Of a stretch of 5,253 nucleotides of DNA, positions 1 to 5,253 are shown in pieces. The stretch lies in contig JBBKWP010000280.1 in assembly GCA_037968995.1 (NCBI GenBank), positions 1 through 5,253 on the forward strand, given 5' to 3'. The notes below the pieces were generated by a model that was given only the letters and a program-made list of their open reading frames with translations, made no database searches and was not told where the DNA came from. A program made the position numbers and the translations under genes. Every line of letters begins with the position of its first letter. Within the stretch, counting starts at the first letter, position 1. This DNA comes from JAEXNA01 sp037968995. GTDB taxonomy: Bacteria > Vulcanimicrobiota > Xenobia > Xenobiales > JADMJV01.

Positions 1-1806
1 CCCCGTCACCTTGCCTACCGGCGCCTCATCATCCACCACCAGAATCCGTTGTCCCCGCCCGCCCTCCTCGTTCTTCCGGGCGGCCGGGGGCGTTTGCAGT
101 CGAGCCGAAACCGCTGGAAAGAACACCTCGACGGTTGTCCCGCATCCCAGCGCGCTCTCCACTTTGATGGCCCCCTCGTGCTCTTGCACGATCCCGTAGA
201 CCACCGAGAGGCCCAGGCCAGTCCCCTGATCCGGACCCTTAGTGGTGAAGAAAAGATCAAAGGCGCGCTCCGTGGTTTGTCGGTCCATACCGTGACCGGA
301 GTCGACCACGGCCAAGCGCACGTGGGCGCCGGGGAGCAGGCCGGGAAACCGACTGGCGGCTTCGGCGTCGAGTAGGCAGTTCTCCAAGGTCACCGTGATC
401 TGACCTGGATCCGTGCCGATGGCGTGCATGGCGTTGCTGCCCAAGTTCAGGACAACTTGATGGATCTGGCCGGCGCAAGCTTGCACAAAGTCGGTCGTGG
501 GAGACAAGTTGATTCGAAATTCGATGCTCGAAGAGCAGGACGCACGAAGCAGCCTGAGAGCTTCGGTGATGACAGCGACCAACTGGAGCGGCAGGCGGTC
601 AATCTTTTCGGAGCGGCCAAAAGTGAGGATCTGTTTGACCAAGGCGGTAGCCCGTCCGCCGGCCGCCAGCACCTCCTCTAAAGCCTCTTGGACGGGGCTA
701 TCGACAGGAGTCTCTTGCTGGGCGGCTTCGGTGAATCCTATGATGGCGGCTAGGATATTGTTGAAATCGTGGGCGATCCCGCTAGCCAGTGTCCCGATGG
801 CTTGCATCCTCTGAGACACTCGGAGTCGCGATTCCAAAGATTGACGCTCGGCTTCGGCGAATTTGCGCTCGGAGATCTCTTCATGGGCCACCACGACGTT
901 CCCGCTTTCGCCTCGAAAGGGAGTCACCACCGCTCGGAACCAATGCTGCGGCCCGTCGGGCTCATGACAAGTATACTCCACGCCGTACGCGTCGCTTCGA
1001 CCATCCATCACCGAGCGAATGCCCGCGGCCATGCCTGTGGCCCCCTCGGCCCATGGACCCGTAGCCAGATCACAGACCTCTAAGTAATCGGAGTCGAGGA
1101 AATACGGTTTATCCGTTGGGTCGGGGAAACTGGAATTCCAGACATCACGCCAGACCTGATTGACGGCGATGATCTTTCCCGTGGCATCCAGCACGCAAAG
1201 CTGCACGGAGACCGCATCGATGATCGCGGCCGCGAACTGTCGTTGCGTCTGGGCCGCTCGTCTGGCCTGCTCACGCTCGGTGACGTCCGTCATCACGGTT
1301 TGGCACTGCTGACCGTCCAGCGACAAGACAGCCTGAATGCTGAGGATACGTTGACCGTCCGGTCCATCGCTCTCCACTTGACACGGCGGGCCATCGGCTT
1401 TGGCGAAGACGCGGGCTAAGAAGGTCTCGAACACAACCTGGCTCCCTGCGGTCAAGAAGCCTCCTAATCGCCGACCGTGCAGTTTAGCGCGGTCGCCTCC
1501 CAACAGAGCGGCGGCAAGTCGGTTCAGCTTGTCAATGGTGCCGTCGGGGAAGAGCAGAAAATAGCCCACCGGGGCGAAATCGTAAAGTTCGGCGTAGCTG
1601 GCTACAGCAGCCTCGACCAACCTGTTCGAGGCTCGAAGTTGCTCGTTCTGCATCTCAAGCTCGATCTGATAGATCTGCAGTTCGTGCACCAATTGTCGAA
1701 CCTCTCGCGCCGAAGAAGGTCCTGGGGGAAGGGAGGCCAGGCTTTGCAGTTTGAGCTCGGCTTGGCGTCGAAGCTCTGAGCGCCCAGCCTGAACCCGGTC
1801 ACTCAT
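1..1806 (-). CDS. PAS-PAS hybrid sensor histidine kinase with C-terminal receiver (3' end outside window)
   Basis: The frame is open without a stop for 602 codons from the ATG at 1806-1804 to the window edge, so the protein is cut at its C-terminus. Domains in order: a helical, probably coiled-coil lead containing ELQIYQIELEMQNEQLR (residues 42-58); PAS 1 at about 69-180, starting YAELYDFAPVGYF and ending TDVTERE; PAS 2 at about 190-315, ending HEEISERK; HisKA with the phospho-acceptor His346 in GIAHDFNNIL; then an HATPase domain with N-box QVVLNLGSNAMHA (Asn454, Asn458), G1 box DSGHGMD (502-508), F-box AFDLFFTTK and G2 box GTGLGLS (528-534). A linker leads to RILVVDDEAP (587-596), the first strand and acidic pocket (Asp592, Asp593) of a receiver; its phospho-acceptor Asp lies beyond the edge. 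No membrane segment is visible, so the kinase is probably cytoplasmic. All catalytic boxes look intact. The start overlaps the preceding stop by 4 bases (ATGA), which implies co-transcription and coupled translation. By family knowledge it autophosphorylates on His and passes phosphate to the receiver; its signal and target are unknown. Confidence 0.93.
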   Translation of the reverse strand, partial: MSDRVQAGRSELRRQAELKLQSLASLPPGPSSAREVRQLVHELQIYQIELEMQNEQLRASNRLVEAAVASYAELYDFAPVGYFLLFPDGTIDKLNRLAAALLGGDRAKLHGRRLGGFLTAGSQVVFETFLARVFAKADGPPCQVESDGPDGQRILSIQAVLSLDGQQCQTVMTDVTEREQARRAAQTQRQFAAAIIDAVSVQLCVLDATGKIIAVNQVWRDVWNSSFPDPTDKPYFLDSDYLEVCDLATGPWAEGATGMAAGIRSVMDGRSDAYGVEYTCHEPDGPQHWFRAVVTPFRGESGNVVVAHEEISERKFAEAERQSLESRLRVSQRMQAIGTLASGIAHDFNNILAAIIGFTEAAQQETPVDSPVQEALEEVLAAGGRATALVKQILTFGRSEKIDRLPLQLVAVITEALRLLRASCSSSIEFRINLSPTTDFVQACAGQIHQVVLNLGSNAMHAIGTDPGQITVTLENCLLDAEAASRFPGLLPGAHVRLAVVDSGHGMDRQTTERAFDLFFTTKGPDQGTGLGLSVVYGIVQEHEGAIKVESALGCGTTVEVFFPAVSARLQTPPAARKNEEGGRGQRILVVDDEAPVGKVTG

Positions 1807-4304
1807 AGCCTGGACCCTCCGTTTGGATGCCCATGAGAGAGTGCCCGAGTTGTGTCGACGAAGGTCATCACGACGCCGTCGATACAGTTTTCTCTGGTGC
1901 GGTATGGCATGATTCTCACCGTGAACGCTCGCTCGTCGCTAGCGGAAAGCTGTCGCTCGAGAATCGTCTGGGAGCTCAAAACTTGCTCCACATCGGCCAC
2001 CAATCCAGGGAAATGCAGGGTGCTCTTGAGATCGGTGATGGGCCGCCCGGTATCGCTTGCGATCAACGGAAAAAGAGTAGCCGTTCGCGCCGTGAAACGA
2101 CGGACTCGGAGCTTGTTGTCCAAGAACAGCGTGGCGATATCCGTGCTGTCGAGTAGGTTCCTCATGTCGTCGCTGGCCCGCGACAGTTCTTCGACTTTTG
2201 CCTGCAACTCATTGTTGACGGTTTGCAACTCTTCATTCACCGACTGCATCTCTTCCTTCGACGACATGAGCTCTTCGTTGAGACACTGTTCTTCCTCGTT
2301 TCTCGCATTTAGCTCCTCGCGACTGTCCTGGCCTTGCTGCCGCAAGGCCCGCAACTCTTGCAACGAGGTTTCCAGATCGTAGGCCAGGCCGCTAGGGTCT
2401 TTTTCTCCCACCTCGGGCGCCGGGGCCACCGCACTTTTGGCAAAGACGACCAGCATTAGGCGCGGGGGCACGACATCCGTCGCTATCCCAGACCGGTCCT
2501 TGCCTGTCGCCTCCGAAGAGACAGGCCAGACGGTGATGTCGACGGACCCATCCTTCAACGGCAGTCCCTTGGCCAGGACTGTCTTGTCCCGGCGAACGGC
2601 TTGCGAGAAGGCTAATTCCAGGGGGGTGCTGAGCTCGGGTCTGGCCATGGCGAAGAGGTTCAGGTTCGCCTTCCCGGCCGGGGGTTCGAGATAGCCGCCT
2701 GTGCGGCCATGGAGGTATAGTATATCGCCCGTACCGGTGGTCAAAGCCGCCACGGGACTAAACTGTCGCAGCAGGATGGCCTCGGTCAATCCTTTCAAAT
2801 TGAGCGGTGTCTTGCCCGCCGCCGCCAGGCTGCTCGCGCGAGTCAAACCCACCGACGGCACGCCCCGGAACTCGCCTAAATAGCCCGATGGAGCATCTTG
2901 ACGACAATAAAACCGTTCCGGACCCTTGATCGACGCGAACAGCTCGGTGGTAGCCCCGACGGATTCAGAACCGCCTAGCAGCAGTACACCTTCCGGCACC
3001 AGGCTGTAGTGAAACAGCTGCAGCACTCTGCTTTGCAGCTCCGGCTCTAGGTAGATAAAAAGGTTCCGACAGGTCACCAAATTCAGTCTCGTGAACGGCG
3101 GGTCCGAGGTGACGTCGTGCGGGGCGAACGTGATCATCGTGCGAATGGAGTTGACGATTCGATAGCTCTGCCCCTCAGAGACGAAAAATCGTCGCAGCCG
3201 TTCTGGCGAGACCTCAGAGGCGATAGCGGGGCCGTACAGTCCGGCCCGGGCTTTGGTGATCGCCTCAGGGTCCATATCGGTCGCGAAAATGTGTAACGAG
3301 AGAGTTTTATCGGAACGCAGTCGCCGGCAGAACTCTTGGAAAACGATGGCCAGTGAGTAGGCTTCTTCACCAGTCGAGCAGCCGGCGACCCAGGCGCGGA
3401 GCTGTCCCCCTTCTGGAAGTCGGTCCGCCAGGCCCTGCAGAATTTCGTCTCCTAACTGCTGCCAAACGGCGGGGTCGCGAAAAAACTGGGTCACTCCAAT
3501 GAGCAACTCTTTGAAGAGCAACTCCGCCTCCTGGGGGTTCTCTTGTAAATGACGAAGATAGCCGGCCCCGTCCATCAACCCCAGTAACGACATACGACGC
3601 TCTATCCGGCGAGAAGTGGTTCCCTTTTTGTAGTGGGAAAAATCGTGACCGGACTGGTCCCTCAAATAAGCCACCACGGCGTTCAATCTGGTCTCATCTA
3701 GGGGCGCCTCATAGGGTTGGTCCGAGGGCCGCAAATGAAGCACGTAGTCGGTGATTCTGGCCGCCAGTTCACCAGCCGGTGCGACAACGTCCGCCAATCC
3801 CTCGTCGATGGCGCTACCGGGCATACCGTCGAATTTGGCAGATTCACGATCTTGGACAAAAGACGCCCCGTCTTTGGCCTTGATGGCGCGAAGGCCAAGG
3901 CAGCCGTCTCGGCCCATACCCGAGAGGATGACGGCGATCGCGCGCTCCCCCTGATCGGCGGCCAAGGAGCGAAAGAACCCATCGATGGGCAGCCAATGGT
4001 TGTGCGGGTCGGTCGGCTCGAGCAGACGGAGTCCCCCCTCATGGATACGGAGATCGTAGCCAGGGGGCAACACATAGACACATCCGTCCTCGACGACCAG
4101 ACCGTCTTGGATCGGTACGACCGGGAGCGCCGTTGTCCGACCCAGCATCTCCACCAGGTTGTCCTTGTGGGCCGGGTCGAGGTGCTGGATCACGACGAGT
4201 CCCATCCCGCAATGGATGGTCAGCGGACCGAGAAACTCCGACAAGGCCTGAAACCCTCCCGCGGAAGCGCCGATTCCCACCACGATGCTAGAGGGTTTAT
4301 GCAT
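1803..4304 (-). CDS. CheB-CheR fusion with PAS domains (chemotaxis-type methylesterase/methyltransferase)
   Basis: The protein has 833 residues. (1) A CheB methylesterase domain (about 5-190) has the Ser14 nucleophile in GIGASAGG, His41 in VVIQHLDP and Asp133 in ILSGMGRDG. (2) A CheR methyltransferase (about 200-470) has the basic helix YKKGTTSRRIERRM, TQFFRDP (Arg276), SAM-binding AGCSTGEEAYSLAI (307-320), ATDMDPEAITKAR with acidic Asp343, and CRNLFIYL (412-419). (3) A degenerate PAS-like segment spans about 505-625. (4) A coiled coil (about 640-712) has NEELMSSKEEMQSVNEELQT. (5) A PAS domain spans about 713-820. All catalytic residues are present, so I infer an active enzyme that adds and removes methyl esters on glutamates of an unknown protein. 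No N-terminal receiver is present, as is usual in this fusion family. The ATG at 4304 was chosen because the Ser14 motif begins just after it. The frame stays open to 4493, but that extension only overlaps the end of the upstream gene and has no CheB-like sequence. The start overlaps the upstream stop by 8 bases. Only a weak GGG lies about 15 bases before it, so translation probably depends on coupling. Confidence 0.95.
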   Translation of the reverse strand: MHKPSSIVVGIGASAGGFQALSEFLGPLTIHCGMGLVVIQHLDPAHKDNLVEMLGRTTALPVVPIQDGLVVEDGCVYVLPPGYDLRIHEGGLRLLEPTDPHNHWLPIDGFFRSLAADQGERAIAVILSGMGRDGCLGLRAIKAKDGASFVQDRESAKFDGMPGSAIDEGLADVVAPAGELAARITDYVLHLRPSDQPYEAPLDETRLNAVVAYLRDQSGHDFSHYKKGTTSRRIERRMSLLGLMDGAGYLRHLQENPQEAELLFKELLIGVTQFFRDPAVWQQLGDEILQGLADRLPEGGQLRAWVAGCSTGEEAYSLAIVFQEFCRRLRSDKTLSLHIFATDMDPEAITKARAGLYGPAIASEVSPERLRRFFVSEGQSYRIVNSIRTMITFAPHDVTSDPPFTRLNLVTCRNLFIYLEPELQSRVLQLFHYSLVPEGVLLLGGSESVGATTELFASIKGPERFYCRQDAPSGYLGEFRGVPSVGLTRASSLAAAGKTPLNLKGLTEAILLRQFSPVAALTTGTGDILYLHGRTGGYLEPPAGKANLNLFAMARPELSTPLELAFSQAVRRDKTVLAKGLPLKDGSVDITVWPVSSEATGKDRSGIATDVVPPRLMLVVFAKSAVAPAPEVGEKDPSGLAYDLETSLQELRALRQQGQDSREELNARNEEEQCLNEELMSSKEEMQSVNEELQTVNNELQAKVEELSRASDDMRNLLDSTDIATLFLDNKLRVRRFTARTATLFPLIASDTGRPITDLKSTLHFPGLVADVEQVLSSQTILERQLSASDERAFTVRIMPYRTRENCIDGVVMTFVDTTRALSHGHPNGGSRL
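1815..1820 (-). promoter_or_regulatory. Ribosome-binding site of the hybrid kinase, inside the end of the fusion gene
   Basis: GGAGGG on the minus strand lies 8 bases before the kinase ATG at 1806, within the last codons of the CheB-CheR gene. With the ATGA stop/start overlap it suggests the kinase is translated both by coupling and by fresh initiation. This contrasts with the weak site in front of the CheB-CheR gene. Confidence 0.8.
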
Positions 4305-4893
4305 TTGCGGCCGGCGAAGCCCTAACGATCTCGACGATTTTGAGGGCGATCTCTTCAGGGGGCAGAATGAAATCCACCGACCCGCTCTCGATGGCGCTAT
4401 CCGGCATATCACGCTGTTGAGCCGTCTCAGGTGCTTGGGCGATGGTGATGCCGCCCACCTTTCGGATGCCGGCCAACGCCTCGCTGCCGTCACCGTCGAA
4501 GCCTGAAACGATCACGGCGATCAGCTTTCCATCCCAGTACTCGGTGAGCGAGCGAAGAAAGACCGTGATCACGTCCGGCCAGCCTCTGGGCTTGGAGATG
4601 GGTTCCAAGCGAAACTCGCCATCCAGCACGTGCAGATCGCGAGCAGACGGGATGATGAAAACGTGGTTGGGCTGGATTACCAGTCGCTCGGAAATCAACT
4701 CGACCGGCATTTCGGTGTAGTTACCCAAGATCTGATGCAGCCTGGTGTCGACGTGGCGCAAGTGGTTTACGATAACAACGGCAGCGCCCGTGTCGGACGG
4801 AAGGTGCTTGAGCAATCGCGTGTAGGCGTCGAGACCGCCGGCCGATCCACCCACGCAGACTATGGGAAAATTACGGGAATCGTCGCTCGGCAT
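4297..4893 (-). CDS. Stand-alone CheB-type protein-glutamate methylesterase without receiver domain
   Basis: The 198-residue protein consists only of the CheB catalytic domain; canonical CheB, with its N-terminal receiver, is about 350 residues. The visible triad is Ser17 in CVGGSAGG, His44 in VIVNHLRH and Asp135 in IVSGFDGDG. These align with Ser14, His41 and Asp133 of the CheB domain encoded just downstream. Further family signatures are HVFIIPSARDLHV (77-89) and DMPDSAIESGSVDFILPP (about 162-179). By family knowledge it hydrolyses glutamyl methyl esters (or deamidates glutamine) on chemoreceptor-like proteins. Without a receiver it cannot be activated by CheA-type phosphorylation of its own chain. 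Its sequence differs clearly from the downstream domain (for example GFDGDG against GMGRDG), so this is not a recent duplication. The ATG at 4893 is supported by a good Shine-Dalgarno 6 bases upstream and by the active-site motif starting about 12 residues in. It is the first visible gene of the cluster. The substrate is unknown. Confidence 0.92.
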   Translation of the reverse strand: MPSDDSRNFPIVCVGGSAGGLDAYTRLLKHLPSDTGAAVVIVNHLRHVDTRLHQILGNYTEMPVELISERLVIQPNHVFIIPSARDLHVLDGEFRLEPISKPRGWPDVITVFLRSLTEYWDGKLIAVIVSGFDGDGSEALAGIRKVGGITIAQAPETAQQRDMPDSAIESGSVDFILPPEEIALKIVEIVRASPAANA

Positions 4894-4899
4894 GGGGAA

Positions 4900-4907
4900 C
4901 CACCTTT
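4900..4907 (-). promoter_or_regulatory. Ribosome-binding site of the stand-alone cheB-like gene
   Basis: On the minus strand AAAGGTGG lies 6 bases before the ATG at 4893. It matches the anti-Shine-Dalgarno consensus well and decides this start. Confidence 0.8.
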
Positions 4908-5065
4908 ATATCATCTCAGACTACACTATACTGAGCCCAAGAGCCAGACCTCGGGGTTCTTCGGGCCGACATCCCTAGACCTTCTTAAGGCGGCGAGCCC
5001 AGTAGTGAAGACACCTCTTCGACGAGTCGGCACCCAGGTGGTGCAGGATGAACCGCCCACACTCA

Positions 5066-5092
5066 AATTTATGGAACCGGGGGCCAAGTCAA
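5066..5092 (-). promoter_or_regulatory. Weak candidate sigma70-type promoter for the cluster
   Basis: On the minus strand a -35-like TTGACT (5087-5092) is followed, after 15 bases, by a -10-like TAAATT (5066-5071). The matches to consensus are 5 of 6 and 4 of 6, and the spacer is 2 bases shorter than ideal. The -35 lies inside one arm of the inverted repeat at 5087-5111, so a protein bound to that repeat would be placed to affect it. A rival is a lone -10-like TATAGT at 4925-4930 with no good -35. This is inference from pattern only. Confidence 0.25.
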
Positions 5093-5111
5093 TCCCGAGT
5101 GGGCATTGACT
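5087..5111. repeat. Imperfect inverted repeat, possible operator
   Basis: The arms AGTCAAT (5087-5093) and ATTGACT (5105-5111) are exact reverse complements. After one C/C mismatch the symmetry continues with CC/GG around a 5-base centre, so 9 of 10 arm positions pair. No T-run follows on either strand, so it does not look like an intrinsic terminator. A dyad of this size upstream of an operon is typical of a dimeric regulator site, but the regulator is unknown. Confidence 0.5.
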
Positions 5112-5171
5112 AAGAAAGAGCGCTAGTCGGTATCACACATCGGGGGCTAGACGAGGCGTCCCAACCGGATG

Positions 5172-5185
5172 CGACTCATTAGTCG
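5172..5185. repeat. Small perfect hairpin
   Basis: CGACT (5172-5176) and AGTCG (5181-5185) are exact reverse complements around a 4-base loop. The stem is only 5 bp and no T-run follows, so it is weak as a terminator. It may be chance or part of the upstream control region. Confidence 0.25.
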
Positions 5186-5214
5186 TGAGAAATCTGAACG
5201 TTTCGATATATTTT

Positions 5215-5238
5215 ATCAATACTCAGCTGAACATTGAT
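5215..5238. repeat. Imperfect 24-bp palindrome in AT-rich DNA, possible operator
   Basis: The outer arms ATCAAT (5215-5220) and ATTGAT (5233-5238) share one centre of symmetry with the inner palindrome TCAGCTGA (5223-5230). Only the two AC dinucleotides between them break the symmetry, so 20 of 24 bases fit. The inner palindrome leaves little loop for an RNA hairpin, so a DNA-binding site is the likelier reading. Its outer arms resemble those of the repeat at 5087-5111. Confidence 0.5.
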
Positions 5239-5253
5239 TGTCGAGAGCCCAAA

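Larger units (their letters stand above)
4894..5253. other. Non-coding upstream region of the three-gene cluster
   Basis: I see no credible gene in these 360 bases on either strand. The rightward open frame that reaches into this stretch (to about 5109) is mostly antisense to the CheB gene and has no recognisable protein motif. The right end, about 5200-5240, is clearly more AT-rich than the coding DNA. The region holds two inverted repeats (5087-5111 and 5215-5238), a small 5-bp hairpin (5172-5185), a weak candidate promoter (5066-5092) and the ribosome-binding site. It is probably the control region of the cluster. No tRNA or T-tract terminator was seen. Confidence 0.6.

Noticed and set aside
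11..1083. Several short plus- and minus-strand open frames across the left third
   Set aside because: All lie inside the continuous minus-strand kinase frame, whose PAS, HisKA, HATPase and receiver motifs are unmistakable.
1852..2382. Plus-strand open frame of about 176 codons rich in serine
   Set aside because: The serine-rich runs are the mirror of the glutamate-rich coiled coil encoded on the minus strand, so it is a shadow.
3717..4325. Plus-strand open frame of about 200 codons opposite the CheB domain of the fusion
   Set aside because: It is the antisense shadow of a well-supported gene in GC-rich DNA; the translation has no recognisable domain.
4305..4493. N-terminal extension of the CheB-CheR frame to an ATG at 4493
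   Set aside because: The extra 63 codons are antisense-free overlap with the end of the CheB gene in another frame, show no CheB-like sequence, and the catalytic domain begins properly just after the ATG at 4304.
4925..4930. TATAGT as the -10 box of a proximal promoter on the minus strand
   Set aside because: No acceptable -35 lies 16-18 bases upstream (CGAGGT at the 17-base position) and there is no extended -10 TG; kept only as a rival to the other weak candidate.
4630..5109. Plus-strand open frame of 159 codons reaching into the upstream region
   Set aside because: More than half is antisense to the CheB gene, the rest shows no domain, and it has no supporting context.
5108..5128. GACTA-N11-TAGTC inverted repeat
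   Set aside because: The arms are only 5 bases, there is no further symmetry inside or outside, and it overlaps the stronger repeat at 5087-5111, so chance is likely.
5087..5185. Intrinsic terminator of an upstream gene
   Set aside because: The hairpins here have short or interrupted stems and no following T-run on either strand.

Overview
The window is almost filled by one leftward-reading (minus-strand) cluster of three tightly packed genes. They encode a chemotaxis-type methylesterase, a methylesterase-methyltransferase fusion with PAS domains, and a PAS-rich hybrid histidine kinase that runs off the left edge. The DNA is GC-rich, roughly 60% by eye, and the ribosome-binding sites are purine-rich bacterial ones. 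The organism is therefore a bacterium, probably one with a large signalling repertoire (Proteobacteria, Nitrospirota or Planctomycetota would all fit). The sequence alone does not fix the phylum.

Layout in transcription order, right to left: (a) 4894-5253 is a non-coding upstream region with two inverted repeats built on similar TCAAT/ATTGA arms and a weak candidate promoter. (b) 4893-4297 is a 198-residue stand-alone CheB catalytic domain behind a good Shine-Dalgarno. (c) 4304-1803 is an 833-residue CheB-CheR-PAS-coiled coil-PAS protein whose start overlaps the preceding stop by 8 bases. (d) 1806-1 is a hybrid kinase (PAS-PAS-HisKA-HATPase, then the first residues of a receiver domain), whose ATG overlaps the preceding stop as ATGA and which has its own strong Shine-Dalgarno. 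The kinase frame is open for 602 codons to the edge of the window, so a search for complete ORFs misses it.

How the genes may work together: both CheB domains lack the N-terminal receiver that normally gates CheB by phosphorylation. No receptor, CheA or CheW lies in the window. The fusion ends in a coiled coil plus PAS, and the kinase begins with a coiled coil plus PAS. This suggests the two proteins associate, or are the split halves of one sensory polypeptide. The likely output is a phosphorelay through the kinase and its attached receiver, with reversible carboxyl methylation (CheR adds, CheB removes) as a second covalent layer. The methylated target is unknown. Each component belongs to a known family. 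The less ordinary parts are the duplicated, receiver-less methylesterases and the paired upstream dyads. I saw no mobile element, CRISPR array, RNA gene or convincing terminator.
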